Source of the DNA: Shumkonia mesophila
Lineage (GTDB): Bacteria > Pseudomonadota > Alphaproteobacteria > Rhodospirillales > Shumkoniaceae
DNA: 64,000 bases
Direction of reading: 5' to 3'
Assembly: GCF_026163695.1 (NCBI RefSeq)
Contig: NZ_JAOTID010000015.1
Span: 1 to 64,000 of the forward strand
Positions 50,717-60,051 of this stretch are shown one piece after another. How positions within the stretch are numbered: the stretch's first letter is position 1; each line of letters starts with the position of its first letter. A model generated the notes under the pieces. It was not told where the DNA came from and searched no databases. It saw nothing but the letters and a program-made list of their open reading frames with translations. A program made the position numbers and the translations under genes.

Positions 50717-51631
50717 TCAGTTTGACCTTCCGACACCTCGGAAACGAACCGGCGGAAGGCCGGCGATCCCCAGGTTCAGCGCAAGAAGGCGGCCAGCCAT
50801 GGATGGGTTCGCTTTTGCCGGTCCCGCGCCGTCATCGTCGGCGATCGATACGACGAAGATGGTCGTCAGATCCGGTCCGCCGAAGGCCAGCTTGGTCGGC
50901 CGCTGGACGGGAAGGCGGACGGCGAGATCGACCGTTCCCTTTGGCGTGAAGCGCAGGAGTTGCCATCCCCAGACGGCGGCCACCCAATAGCATCCGGCGG
51001 CATCGACGGCCGCGCCGTCGGGCCGTCCATCGGCCTCGGCGATCGTCGCGAAGGGCCGCTTCGGTCCCAGGCGGCCGCTGTCCGGGTCGTGGTCGGCGGA
51101 CCAGATCTGGCGCCGCGTCTTATAGGTATCGGCCCAATAGGCGATGCGGCCGTCCGGACTGAAGGCGATGCCGTTGGGAACGTAGAGGCCCGAGTCCAGC
51201 ACCGTGACGTTGCCGTCTCCGGTGACGCGATAGAGACTGCCGACGGGGGCCAGGCCGGCTTCCGGCAGGCGCATGGTTCCGACGACGAGGCGGCCCGCCG
51301 GGTCGCAGGCCGCATCGTTGGTCCGCGTCGCCGGGTCGTCGGCCTCGATGTCGACGAAGGGCGTCGTCCGCCCGCTCGCCGGATCGAACCGCACGATTCC
51401 CCTTTGCTGGCCGACCAGCCAGGTCCCGTCGGCGGCCGGTTGCACGAAGGCCGTTTGTTCGGGAAACGGCCACTCCTTTGCCGCACCGGTCGCCGGATCG
51501 GTCTCGATGACCCGCCGGCCGACGATGTCGACCCAAAGGACCGTCTTCGTCTCGGGTTGCCAGATGACGCCTTCGCCCAAAAGGGCGCGCGCCTCGCCGA
51601 TGGTCTCGACGTCGGGTGTCAGCACCCTCAT
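50717..51631 (-). CDS. SMP-30/gluconolactonase-family lactonase
   Basis: A 304-residue six-bladed beta-propeller enzyme. GEGVIW with E19 (about 18-23), the NDAACDPAGRLVVGTM block, GLYVPNGIAFSPDG and GRPDGAAVDAAGCYW supply the metal-binding Glu, Asn and Asp positions of the family. It should hydrolyse a sugar lactone to the aldonic acid. The gene starts 3 bases after the aldolase stop on the minus strand, so it forms an operon GntR-aldolase-lactonase. Confidence 0.9.
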   Translation of the reverse strand: MRVLTPDVETIGEARALLGEGVIWQPETKTVLWVDIVGRRVIETDPATGAAKEWPFPEQTAFVQPAADGTWLVGQQRGIVRFDPASGRTTPFVDIEADDPATRTNDAACDPAGRLVVGTMRLPEAGLAPVGSLYRVTGDGNVTVLDSGLYVPNGIAFSPDGRIAYWADTYKTRRQIWSADHDPDSGRLGPKRPFATIAEADGRPDGAAVDAAGCYWVAAVWGWQLLRFTPKGTVDLAVRLPVQRPTKLAFGGPDLTTIFVVSIADDDGAGPAKANPSMAGRLLALNLGIAGLPPVRFRGVGRSN

Positions 51632-51634
51632 GGT

Positions 51635-52447
51635 TCACGCCCCCGCCCGCAGATCCTTGAGGTTCTGCCGGGCGGTGGTCAGCAGCAGGCCGAGGTCCGA
51701 GCCGGCTGCAACCCAGTTGTAGCCCATGTCGAGATACTCGTCCGCGCGGGCGGCGTTCGCCGCCAGGATCCCGCAGGGTTTCCCCAAATCCGCGCACATC
51801 CCGACAGCCTCGGCCAGCTTGGCCCGGACCTCGGGGTGATCGGTCTGGCCGGCGCGGCCCAGGCTCGCCGACAGGTCGTTGGGGCCGACGAACAGGCAGT
51901 CGACGCCGTCCACGTCGGCGATCGCCTGCAGGTTGCCGACCGCTTCGGCCGTTTCGATCTGGACCACGACGCACAGTTCGCCGGCGGCGACCCGGAAGTA
52001 ATCGGGCACGCTGCCATAGCGTGTCGCGCGGCTCATGCCGGCGACGCCGCGCACGCCGTCCGGCGGATAGCGGGTGGCAGCGACGGCGCGCCGCGCGTCG
52101 TCGGCCGTCTGGATGTACGGAAACATGATGGTTTGGACGCCGCAGTCGAGCACTTGCTTGACGACGACCGCGTCGTTCCACGGCAAGCGGACGACCGACG
52201 CGGCGGGCGTCCCGGCGACCGCCTGAAGCAGGGCCAGGATGCGCGGCACGTCGTTCGGTGCGTGCTCCATGTCGAGCACCACGAAATCATAGCCGCAGAA
52301 GCCAAGCGCTTCCGCGACGACGGCGCTTCCGCTTATTGCCCACACGCCGAGCATCTTGTTGCGGGCGGTCAGGCCTTTCTTGAAAGCGTTTATCGGCAGG
52401 GGCATCGAGCGGACTCCGGCGCCAGGTGTGATCGCATCCGATATCAT
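51635..52447 (-). CDS. HpcH/HpaI-type 2-oxo-acid aldolase
   Basis: A 270-residue class II aldolase: FVVLDMEHAPNDVPRILALL, VVRLPWNDAVVVKQVLDCGV, IQTADDARRAVAATRYPPDG and VVQIETAEAVGNL are the family blocks with metal ligands and the catalytic arginine region. It likely splits a 2-keto-3-deoxy sugar acid into pyruvate and an aldehyde. ATG 52447 is 5 bases from the GntR stop; an in-frame ATG at 52405 (MPLPINAFKKG) could be the real start. Confidence 0.92.
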   Translation of the reverse strand: MISDAITPGAGVRSMPLPINAFKKGLTARNKMLGVWAISGSAVVAEALGFCGYDFVVLDMEHAPNDVPRILALLQAVAGTPAASVVRLPWNDAVVVKQVLDCGVQTIMFPYIQTADDARRAVAATRYPPDGVRGVAGMSRATRYGSVPDYFRVAAGELCVVVQIETAEAVGNLQAIADVDGVDCLFVGPNDLSASLGRAGQTDHPEVRAKLAEAVGMCADLGKPCGILAANAARADEYLDMGYNWVAAGSDLGLLLTTARQNLKDLRAGA

Positions 52448-52452
52448 TTCGT

Positions 52453-53181
52453 CTAGGCTCCCGGCGTTTCGGCTTCGATCGCGGCCTGGTCGGTGGCGCC
52501 CTCCTCGGCCCGCCGCCTGTCAAGCCAGGATCGGTAGTCGCGCCCGGCGTTCTGGATGTGCTGCACGAGAAGCCGGCAAAAGGTCTCCGTGTCGCCCGCT
52601 TCCATTTTCTCGACGATGAGCGCGTGCATGCCGGCCGACCGGTCGACCACCTCGCGGTCGTCGTGGGCCCGCGTGCGCAGGGCGCCGACCTTCGCCGAAA
52701 TCAATCCGTAGGCATTGACGATGTAATTGTTGCCGCAGTCGTCGATCAGGACCTGGTGAAGCTCGGCGTCGAGCAGGCGGTAGGCCATGATTTCCTTGCG
52801 CTCGAGCGCCTTGCCCATGGCCTCGACGATGGCGCGCAACTTGCGGCAGGTCGGCGCGCGGTCGCCGGCGAGAATCCGCCTCGCCGCGGTGATTTCCAGG
52901 ATTTGGCGGAATTCCGTGATCTGGTCGACCTCCGAATCCTCGATGCGGAAGATCGTCGTGCCGCGCTGCGGATCGATCTGCACCAGGCCTTCGCGGCGAA
53001 GCTCCTGCAACGCCTCGCGTACCGGCGTCTTGCTGATGCCGAGCATCTTCGAGAGCCGCGCCTCGGAAAAGCGGTCACCCAGTTTCAGCCGGCCGTCGAT
53101 GATGGCGTTGCGCAGCTCGCGGAGCGCCATCTCGGTCAGTGACACCGGTCGGTTGAGTCTTTCCAGGTCCAAGTCCGGCAT
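52453..53181 (-). CDS. GntR-family regulator (FCD type)
   Basis: A 242-residue regulator. The winged helix is ALRELRNAIIDGRLKLGDRF, SEARLSKMLGISKTPVREAL, RREGLVQIDPQRGTTI; the FCD ligand domain covers about 90-225. It is divergent from the ABC transporter operon and heads the aldolase-lactonase operon, so it probably controls both through the palindrome at 53251-53268. Confidence 0.92.
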   Translation of the reverse strand: MPDLDLERLNRPVSLTEMALRELRNAIIDGRLKLGDRFSEARLSKMLGISKTPVREALQELRREGLVQIDPQRGTTIFRIEDSEVDQITEFRQILEITAARRILAGDRAPTCRKLRAIVEAMGKALERKEIMAYRLLDAELHQVLIDDCGNNYIVNAYGLISAKVGALRTRAHDDREVVDRSAGMHALIVEKMEAGDTETFCRLLVQHIQNAGRDYRSWLDRRRAEEGATDQAAIEAETPGA

Positions 53182-53243
53182 CCCTTTCCGTGGCGGGTTT
53201 CCGCCCAGCCTAATTCCTCGTCCGATAAAGCGATAGCACTGGC

Positions 53244-53272
53244 TAGACAGTATCTAACATATCAGATATTGT
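53244..53272 (+). promoter_or_regulatory. ABC operon promoter with GntR-type operator
   Basis: TAGACA (53244-53249) and TATTGT (53267-53272) are 17 bases apart on the plus strand. Between and overlapping them TATCT (53251-53255) and AGATA (53264-53268) form an inverted repeat around 8 bases, typical of FCD GntR operators. Near 53280-53305 the sequence GAAGCCGGTCA occurs twice. Confidence 0.5.
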
Positions 53273-53362
53273 AAATAGCGAAGCCGGTCATATGAAGCCG
53301 GTCACACACGGGAGAAAGGCGATCCGGCCGCGCCACGCGGTCGTCTCACAAAGGGGAGAACC

Positions 53363-54643
53363 ATGTTTGGATTCAGCAAGCACGAGCATTTGTTCGGAAT
53401 GGCGGCGGCATCCCTTCTCGCCCTGGCCGCCACGACGGCCCATGCCCAGAGCGGAAAGATCACCCTGACCTTCGCCAACTGGGCGTCGGCCGAAGGGGCC
53501 ACCCGGCCGGGGATCGAAAAAGTCATTGCCGACTTCGAGGCCGCCAACCCCAACGTCAAGATCAACAGCGAGGCGATTTCGTTCTCGGAAATCGCCCGCC
53601 AGCTGGTTCTGCGGGTGCGCTCGGGCAATCCGCCCGATGTCGCCCAGGTTGCGGGCAACGACACCATCCTGGTGGCGACCACCGGCGGCGTCGAGCCGCT
53701 CGATGCCTACGTCGGCACCGAGTTCAAGTCGACGCTGAAGCCCGACGCCCTGAACGGGCTTACGGTCGACGGCAAACTGATCGCCCTGCCCTGGAATCAG
53801 GCGCCGGCCGGCCTCTGGTACAACAAGACGATCCTGAAACAGGCCGGGCTGGATCCCGACAACCCGCCGGCGACCATCGACGCGCTGATGGCGGCCATGG
53901 CCGCCATCAAGAAGAGCCACCCGGACGTCATCCCGCTGGGCGTCGATACGACCAATCGCGCCTTCTCGATGAGCTCCAACTGGCCGTGGATGCGCACCTT
54001 CGGCGCAAAGCCGATCGGCGCGGATGCCACCGGCGCCACCTCGAAGGAGATGAAGGCGTATCTGTCGTGGATGCGTGAGATCGCGCAAAAGGGCTATATC
54101 GACCCCGGCCGCAAGATCGGCGAATTCCGTCCGCTGATCGCCCAGGGCAAGGTAGCCTTCCTGTGGGATCAGGTCCTGGTGCAGGGCGTGATCCAGAGCA
54201 CCAACAAGATGTCCGACGCCGATTTCTACAAGACCTACGGCGTCACGGTTATGCCGGCCGGGCCGAGCGGCAAGCCGGCTTCCTTCGAGGGCGGCCACCA
54301 GCTCGTCATGTTCGCCAACAGCAAGAACAAGGACGCGGCCTGGGCATTCATGAAGTACCTGGCGACGTCGCCGGAAGCCATCCGCAACTATACGGTCAGC
54401 TATAACGCATCGCTGCCGCCACTGGCCAACGTGACCGACGCCCCGCTTCGCGCCCAGCTCGACACGCCGATCTTCAACGCCTACCGCGACAAGATCATCC
54501 CGACGCTGACGCCGCAGCCCTACGGGGCGAAGTTCGCCGCGGCGGCGACGGCGGTGATGGCCGGCGTCCAGGAGGCGGTGACCGGCACCAAGCCAATCGA
54601 CGACATCGCGCAGTCCATCCAGGAACAGCTGGACCGTCGATGA
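53363..54643 (+). CDS. ABC sugar-type substrate-binding protein
   Basis: A 426-residue extracellular binding protein. A signal peptide ends near THAQ (about residue 28). ITLTFANWASAEGATRPGIE and the LPWNQAPAGLWYNKTILKQA block are typical of carbohydrate-uptake family 1 binding proteins. First gene of the operon with two permeases and an ATPase; the permease start overlaps its stop by 4 bases. The ligand is probably a sugar or sugar acid processed by the neighbouring enzymes. Confidence 0.93.
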   Translation: MFGFSKHEHLFGMAAASLLALAATTAHAQSGKITLTFANWASAEGATRPGIEKVIADFEAANPNVKINSEAISFSEIARQLVLRVRSGNPPDVAQVAGNDTILVATTGGVEPLDAYVGTEFKSTLKPDALNGLTVDGKLIALPWNQAPAGLWYNKTILKQAGLDPDNPPATIDALMAAMAAIKKSHPDVIPLGVDTTNRAFSMSSNWPWMRTFGAKPIGADATGATSKEMKAYLSWMREIAQKGYIDPGRKIGEFRPLIAQGKVAFLWDQVLVQGVIQSTNKMSDADFYKTYGVTVMPAGPSGKPASFEGGHQLVMFANSKNKDAAWAFMKYLATSPEAIRNYTVSYNASLPPLANVTDAPLRAQLDTPIFNAYRDKIIPTLTPQPYGAKFAAAATAVMAGVQEAVTGTKPIDDIAQSIQEQLDRR

Positions 54644-55554
54644 CATCCACGGGACCGGCCCAGATTCCAGAAACTGCCCGGCGCAAAGCCGGGCAGCTCC
54701 CCTGGCTCGACTGGATGATCTTGCCCACGATCCTGGTGCTCGCCATCGTCGTCGGCTATCCGATCATCTACACCCTCGTCCTGTCGGTTCAGGACTACAA
54801 CCTGCTGAACATCGACCCGGCGGTCTTCGTGGGCGCCGAGAATTACCGGAACATCCTGACCGACAGGATTTTCTGGCAATCGCTCGCCAATACGGCGGTC
54901 TATACCTTCGGCAGCGTGGGGATCGCGACGCTGATCGGCCTCGCCATGGCCCTGCTCATGGAGAACCTCGGCGGCGCCGGTTTCCGTGTCATCCGGGCCC
55001 TGCTGGTGACGCCGTGGGCGGTGCCGTTCGTCGTCGTCGCCTTCCTGTTCCGCTACATGTATGCGCAGAAGGGCGGCATCATCAACGCGATGCTGACCGG
55101 GCTCGGCATCATCGACGATCCCATATCGTGGCTCAACGTGGCGTCGCTCGCCATGCCTTCGGTGATGGTCGCCAACATCTGGGCGATGGCCCCGTTCTTC
55201 TTCCTGCTGCTCAGCGCGACGCTGGCCGGTATCCCCGTCGAGGTGATCGAGTCGGCACGGGTCGACCGGACGCGGACCTGGAGCATGATCTACCACATCA
55301 AGCTTCCGTACCTGCGCAATCCGCTGCTGATCGGCAGCCTGCTGATGATCATCGCCAACTTCAACGATTTCGCGAAGATCTGGGCGATGACCCAAGGCGG
55401 CCCGGGCTACAGCACGTCGACCCTGGTGATCTACGTCTACCGGGTCGCCTTCGAGAACTTCGAATTCGGCTATGCCTCGGCGCTCGGCGTCCTGTGGCTG
55501 GCATTGCTGTTCATCTTCGCGCTCGCGTACATGCGCGCTTTGCGGACGGATTGA
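54640..55554 (+). CDS. ABC transporter permease (MalF type)
   Basis: A 304-residue permease with six hydrophobic segments. The first is MILPTILVLAIVVGYPIIYT. The cytoplasmic coupling loop has ESARVDRTRTWSMIYHIKLP, the EAA-like motif that contacts the ATPase. It pairs with the MalG-type permease 2 bases downstream. Confidence 0.93.
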   Translation: MTSTGPAQIPETARRKAGQLPWLDWMILPTILVLAIVVGYPIIYTLVLSVQDYNLLNIDPAVFVGAENYRNILTDRIFWQSLANTAVYTFGSVGIATLIGLAMALLMENLGGAGFRVIRALLVTPWAVPFVVVAFLFRYMYAQKGGIINAMLTGLGIIDDPISWLNVASLAMPSVMVANIWAMAPFFFLLLSATLAGIPVEVIESARVDRTRTWSMIYHIKLPYLRNPLLIGSLLMIIANFNDFAKIWAMTQGGPGYSTSTLVIYVYRVAFENFEFGYASALGVLWLALLFIFALAYMRALRTD

Positions 55555-55556
55555 TC

Positions 55557-56423
55557 ATGACGAAACAGGAAAACGGCCAAAAAGGATTCTGGCGGCACTC
55601 CGCGCGCGTCGTCCAGTTCGTGGCCATCGGCTTCGCGCTTCTCTGGACGCTGGCACCGGTCTATTGGATGCTGGCGACGTCGTTCAAGTCCGAGCTTGAA
55701 GCGACGCGGCTCGATCCGACGCTTTGGCCCCACGACCCGACGCTGGCCAACTACATCGGGCTTGCCGGGACCAGCCTGCCGTTCCCACAGTTCTTCCTGA
55801 ACACGATGGTGGACTGCCTGCTGACGGCGGTGATCGCGGTGGTCATCGGCACCCCGGCGGCCTATGCGCTGTCGCGGGCGAAATTCCGTTTGCGGAAGCC
55901 GTTCGGCTATACGGTGCTGATCTTCAGGATGTTGCCGATGGTCGTCCTGCTGGCGCCGCTCTATCTGATGCTGCTGCACGCGCGCCTTCTCGACACCCAT
56001 TTCGGCCTCATCGTGGGGTTCACGACGTTCGGCCTGCCGTTCGCCGTATGGATGATCAAGAGCTTCATCGATGCCGTTCCCATCGAAATCGAGGAAGCGG
56101 CGCGCGTCGACGGCTATCCGCGTTGGCAGGTCGTTCTGCGCGTCGTCGTCCCGCTCATCGTCCCCGGCCTGCTGACCACCGGCACCTTCGTGTTCATGGA
56201 TGCCTGGAACAACCTGATCTACCCCCTGACCTTCATGACGACGCTCGATAAGCAGACCCTTCCGGCCGCCCTGGTGCTCACCTTCACCGGGCAGTTCAAG
56301 ACGGACTGGGGTGGCATGATGGCCGCCGCGACCGTGACGACACTGCCCCTCATGATAGCCTTCTTCGCCGTGCAACGCTCGATGGTGCGCGGCCTGACGG
56401 CGGGAGCGGTCGCCGGTGCCTGA
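55557..56423 (+). CDS. ABC transporter permease (MalG type)
   Basis: A 288-residue permease, six membrane helices, with the EAA-type loop IEIEEAARVDGYPRWQVVLR and the following VPLIVPGLLTTGTFVFMDAW. ATG 55557 lies 2 bases after the previous stop. Its end overlaps the SDR start by 8 bases. Confidence 0.93.
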   Translation: MTKQENGQKGFWRHSARVVQFVAIGFALLWTLAPVYWMLATSFKSELEATRLDPTLWPHDPTLANYIGLAGTSLPFPQFFLNTMVDCLLTAVIAVVIGTPAAYALSRAKFRLRKPFGYTVLIFRMLPMVVLLAPLYLMLLHARLLDTHFGLIVGFTTFGLPFAVWMIKSFIDAVPIEIEEAARVDGYPRWQVVLRVVVPLIVPGLLTTGTFVFMDAWNNLIYPLTFMTTLDKQTLPAALVLTFTGQFKTDWGGMMAAATVTTLPLMIAFFAVQRSMVRGLTAGAVAGA

Positions 56424-57258
56424 TCCTCATTCATCAGTTCAGGGGGCCCGACGCTTCGACGGCATGACGGCCCTCGTCACCGGCGCCGCCGGCGGCATCG
56501 GACGCGCCGTCGCCGGCCGTCTGGCGCGCGAAGGCTGCCGGGTCATGTTGACCGGCCGCAACGGGGCTGGATTGGACGAGGCGGCGAAGGTGCTGTCGGC
56601 CTTTTCCGACGTCGCCGCCCTCAAGACCGATCTGACCAACGCGGCCGACCGCGACGCCCTAGTGCCGGCCGTCGTCCAACGCTGGGGCCGCATCGATGTC
56701 CTGATCAACAATGCCGCCGATCACGGCTCGCGGGTTCCCTTTCTGAAAACCGATGACGCGGAATGGGAACGCGTGTTTGCCACCAATGTGACGGCTGCGG
56801 CGGCTCTTTCGCGTGCCGCGGCGCGCGACATGGCTCTCCGTGGCATGGGGGCCATTGTCAACGTCGGTTCGGTCCAGGCGGATCTGCCGGTGCCCACCTA
56901 CTCGGCCTACGTGGCCAGCAAGGGCGCCATCCTGACCCTGACGCGCACCCTGGCCGTCGAACTGGCGCCGCATGGAATCCGGGTGAACATGGTGACGCCC
57001 GGCGTCATCGCCACCGACGCCTTTCTGGCCAATCTGGCCAATGCCCGCCACCAAGCCGGAACGACCGCGGCGTTGCTCGGGCGGCACGGCACGGCGGATG
57101 AGTTGGCGGCGGCGGTCGCCTTCATGGCTTCGCCCGAGGCCTCCTTCGTGACCGGGGCGGTGCTAACCGTCGACGGCGGGCGCAGCATCAGCCGCCGCCT
57201 CGATCCGTTCCAGGTCGAATACGGCGAACCCGCCAGTACAAGCGATGGACATTCCTGA
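56416..57258 (+). CDS. short-chain dehydrogenase (probable sugar dehydrogenase)
   Basis: A 280-residue SDR starting at GTG 56416. TGAAGGIG (22-29), NNAAD, and the active-site YVASK with the preceding serine (NVGSVQ) are present. The C-terminal AFMASPEASFVTGAVLTVDG is typical of family members. Located inside an ABC sugar-import operon with a dehydratase, it is likely the first enzyme, oxidising the sugar to its lactone. It overlaps the ATPase start by one base. Confidence 0.9.
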   Translation: MPDPHSSVQGARRFDGMTALVTGAAGGIGRAVAGRLAREGCRVMLTGRNGAGLDEAAKVLSAFSDVAALKTDLTNAADRDALVPAVVQRWGRIDVLINNAADHGSRVPFLKTDDAEWERVFATNVTAAAALSRAAARDMALRGMGAIVNVGSVQADLPVPTYSAYVASKGAILTLTRTLAVELAPHGIRVNMVTPGVIATDAFLANLANARHQAGTTAALLGRHGTADELAAAVAFMASPEASFVTGAVLTVDGGRSISRRLDPFQVEYGEPASTSDGHS

Positions 57259-58355
57259 TGGCCAAGATTTCCCTCCGCAGTATCGAAAAGCGTTTCGGCT
57301 CGGTGACCGTTCTCAAGGACTGCAGTCTCGACATCTCCGACCGCGAATTCATCGTTCTGGTCGGACCGTCGGGATCCGGGAAAACCACGCTGCTGCGCAT
57401 CGTCGCCGGTCTGGAGTCGATTTCCGAAGGTGACATCCATTTCGACGACGTCCGCGTCAACGACGTCGACGTCGGCGATCGCGACATCGCCATGGTCTTC
57501 CAGAACTACGGCCTCTATCCGCACATGTCGGTCTACGACAACATGGCCTTTGGCCTGCGCCGGCGCAATCTGCCCAAGGCCGAGATCGACGGCCGCGTCA
57601 GGCGTGCCGCGGATATGCTCAATATCGCGCCGTATCTGGACCGCCGGCCACGGCAACTCTCGGGCGGACAGCGACAGCGCGTCGCCCTTGGCCGCGCCAT
57701 CGTCCGCGACCCCGCGGTGTTCCTGCTCGACGAGCCGCTTTCCAATCTCGATGCCCACCTTAGGGTCCAGATGCGTTCCGAGATCCTGAAGGTCCATCGG
57801 GCCGTCGGGGCGACGGCGATCTACGTGACCCACGACCAGGTCGAGGCCCTGACCATGGGCGATCGCATCGTCGTCATGCACGAGGGGCGCATCCAGCAGG
57901 TGGGAACGCCGGACGAACTCTACGATCTGCCGGTCAATCGGTTCGTCGCCTCGTTCATCGGGACGCCGGCCATGCGTTTCCTGTCGTGCCGGATCGAACG
58001 ATCGGGCGATGGGGTGGTGCTCGACGCCGATCTGGCGCGCATCCGCCTCGACGCGAAAAAGATGAAGGCCCTGGAACGGACGGCGTCGCCATCGGTCACC
58101 GTCGGCATCCGTCCCGAGCGCATGACCCTTGTCGACGGCGATGAAAAGGATCACGCCGTCGTCGTTCGCGGCACCGTGGACATGGTCGAGATGCTCGGCG
58201 CCGAGCAATATGTGCATTTCGTGTCGGGCGATGCGACGCTCAACGCCCGGGTGCCCAGGGAACAGCATATCAAGGTCGGCCAGCCCGTCGCCTTCGCGAC
58301 GACATGCCCCCATCTGTTCCTGTTCGATGACCATACTGGTGTGACGCTCTTCTAG
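57258..58355 (+). CDS. ABC transporter ATP-binding protein (UgpC/MalK type)
   Basis: A 365-residue ATPase: Walker [10 protein letters not shown] (36-44), Q-loop [12 protein letters not shown], signature LSGGQRQR, Walker [13 protein letters not shown] and the switch His in VTHDQ. The C-terminal 120 residues are the MalK-type regulatory OB domain. It energises the importer encoded just upstream. Confidence 0.95.
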   Translation: MAKISLRSIEKRFGSVTVLKDCSLDISDREFIVLVGPSGSGKTTLLRIVAGLESISEGDIHFDDVRVNDVDVGDRDIAMVFQNYGLYPHMSVYDNMAFGLRRRNLPKAEIDGRVRRAADMLNIAPYLDRRPRQLSGGQRQRVALGRAIVRDPAVFLLDEPLSNLDAHLRVQMRSEILKVHRAVGATAIYVTHDQVEALTMGDRIVVMHEGRIQQVGTPDELYDLPVNRFVASFIGTPAMRFLSCRIERSGDGVVLDADLARIRLDAKKMKALERTASPSVTVGIRPERMTLVDGDEKDHAVVVRGTVDMVEMLGAEQYVHFVSGDATLNARVPREQHIKVGQPVAFATTCPHLFLFDDHTGVTLF

Positions 58356-58396
58356 ATTCGTCCCCACCAGCCCGAGACCTTGTTGCGAGTTCGCCG

Positions 58397-59563
58397 ATGC
58401 CCCGCATTTCCGAGATCACCACCTTCCGCGTTCCGCCGCGATGGATCTTCGTCAAGGTGTCGACCGATGACGGCCGCACTGGATGGGGCGAGTCCATTAT
58501 CCCCAAACGGGCGGGCGCCGTCGTCGCGGCCATCGCCGATATGGCGGCGAACCTGAAGGGAATGGATGCGAACCGCATCGAGGATATTGCCCTGCGGCTG
58601 CGCAAAGGGGCGTTTTTCCGCCACGGACCGGTCCTGGCGACCGCGGCGGCCGGCATCGAACAGGCGCTGTGGGACATCAAGGGCAAGGCCAACGGGCTTC
58701 CCGTCCACGAATTCCTGGGCGGCAGTGTCCGGAATCGGCTGCGCGCCTATGCGTGGATCGGCGGCGACAGCCCCGCCGATGTCGTCGGGCACGCGCGGAC
58801 GCGCACCGAGCAGGGCTTCACGGCGGTGAAGATGAACGCCACCGGCGTCATCGAGCGCATCGGCGACCTAGCCGCGATCGATGCGGCGGTGGCCCGCATG
58901 GCCGCCTTGCGGGACGCCTTCGGCAACGACCTCGATGTCGCCCTCGATTTTCACGGCCGCGTTCCCCGGTCGGCCTTGAAGCCGCTGCTGGCTGAATTGG
59001 AGCCCTACCGCCCGATGTGGATCGAGGAACCCCTGACGCCGGAAAACGAGGATACGTTCAAGGTGCTGGCCCAGGCGGCAAGGTCGATCCCGATTGCCAC
59101 CGGCGAACGTCTGACCTCCCGATGGGAGTTCAAGCGCGTTCTCGACAGCGGCGCCGTCGACATCATCCAGCCCGACGTTTCGATGACCGGCCTGTTCGAG
59201 ATGGAGAAGATCGCCCGGTTGGCGGAAATCTACGACGTCGCGGTGGCGCCGCATTGTCCCAACGGCCCCATATCGCTGGCCGCCTCGCTGCAGGTCGGGT
59301 TCTGCTGCGCCAACATCGTCATCCAGGAGCAGAGCCTCGGCCTTCACTATCACGCCGGCTATGCCGGCCTTCCCCCCGGCGATCTCCTCGACTACGTCGT
59401 CGATCCCGGGCCGCTGAGCGTGGTCGACGGGGCGTTCCAGGCCAACCCGGCACCGGGTCTGGGCATCGCGCTGGACGAGAAAACCGTAACGTCGCGGGAT
59501 GGGGAATGGCGGCTGCCCGACGCCGACTGGACCCACGCCGACGGCACCTACGCCGAATGGTGA
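58397..59563 (+). CDS. enolase-superfamily dehydratase (galactonate dehydratase-like)
   Basis: A 388-residue mandelate racemase/muconate lactonising-type protein. DFHGR gives the first Asp metal ligand and an adjacent His; EEPLTPEN and ATGERL provide the next two glutamates; [16 protein letters not shown] carries the general-base His typical of D-galactonate dehydratases. It likely removes water from an aldonic acid to give a 2-keto-3-deoxy acid for the aldolase at 51635. Substrate stereochemistry cannot be set from the sequence. Confidence 0.9.
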   Translation: MPRISEITTFRVPPRWIFVKVSTDDGRTGWGESIIPKRAGAVVAAIADMAANLKGMDANRIEDIALRLRKGAFFRHGPVLATAAAGIEQALWDIKGKANGLPVHEFLGGSVRNRLRAYAWIGGDSPADVVGHARTRTEQGFTAVKMNATGVIERIGDLAAIDAAVARMAALRDAFGNDLDVALDFHGRVPRSALKPLLAELEPYRPMWIEEPLTPENEDTFKVLAQAARSIPIATGERLTSRWEFKRVLDSGAVDIIQPDVSMTGLFEMEKIARLAEIYDVAVAPHCPNGPISLAASLQVGFCCANIVIQEQSLGLHYHAGYAGLPPGDLLDYVVDPGPLSVVDGAFQANPAPGLGIALDEKTVTSRDGEWRLPDADWTHADGTYAEW

Positions 59564-59567
59564 GTGG

Positions 59568-59817
59568 GCCGAAGTGGCGTTCGGAGCCTCCTTCGTGGAA
59601 TGGTACGCCGAGGAAGCCCGGCGCATTTACGGTAATATCATTCCACAGTCCCAGAACGACAATGCCTGATCGTCATCAAGGATCTGATCGGCGTAGTGGC
59701 GGCGATCACGTTCTGGAATTTCCAAACGCGATGATCGCCCGGAAATGCGGCCCTGCCCATGCGGTGGGACGCACGGTCGTGGCCAAGCCAGCCAGCGCGA
59801 CGTCCCGTCAAATCTGA
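59568..59817 (+). pseudogene. aldehyde dehydrogenase (GabD-like) remnant, frameshifted
   Basis: Right after the dehydratase stop the sequence reads [20 protein letters not shown] then YGNIIPQ, stops at 59667-59669, continues in the next frame as VIKDLIGVVAAITFWNF, and shifts again to NAMIARKCGPAHAVGRTVVA then KPASATS. These are consecutive blocks of succinate-semialdehyde/2-oxoglutarate-semialdehyde dehydrogenases. N- and C-terminal thirds are missing and two shifts are present, so the gene is dead. It would have supplied the last step of a sugar-acid pathway. Confidence 0.8.
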
Positions 59818-59982
59818 TTTGGGCCGGAGTGGGTTCGGGCGATCAGGCAATATTGTGCTAAGTATTTGTTTTTTAGGAGTTATCTTAAAATTTTCTGAGT
59901 TCCCGCTTTTATCACCCCTATAGCGATGTCCTGTCCACTTTCTGCACGGCACTGCTGGCGAGCCGTCAGCGGAATGACCTTC
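59818..59982 (+). other. gene-free stretch
   Basis: Nothing recognised between the dehydrogenase remnant and the next promoter. It includes an AT-rich patch near 59850-59890. Confidence 0.35.
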
Positions 59983-60027
59983 TTGACTATGTGGCTATTT
60001 CGTATATAGTCGATTGTATACAGTCGA
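59983..60027 (+). promoter_or_regulatory. promoter/operator of the GntR-ferredoxin-TctCBA operon
   Basis: TTGACT (59983-59988) and TATAGT (60005-60010) are 16 bases apart. Two near-identical 11-mers, TATATAGTCGA (60003-60013) and TATACAGTCGA (60017-60027), overlap and follow the -10 element, with a TGTATACA core between them. This is a plausible binding site of the GntR protein encoded 25 bases downstream. Confidence 0.55.
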
Positions 60028-60051
60028 CCGGACAACGGAGCGTCCTTGACC

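Noticed and set aside
50126-50990. Several overlapping plus-strand frames after abiEii
   Set aside because: Only short pieces resemble known proteins (IS91-type tail, possible LigD piece) in different frames; treated as debris.
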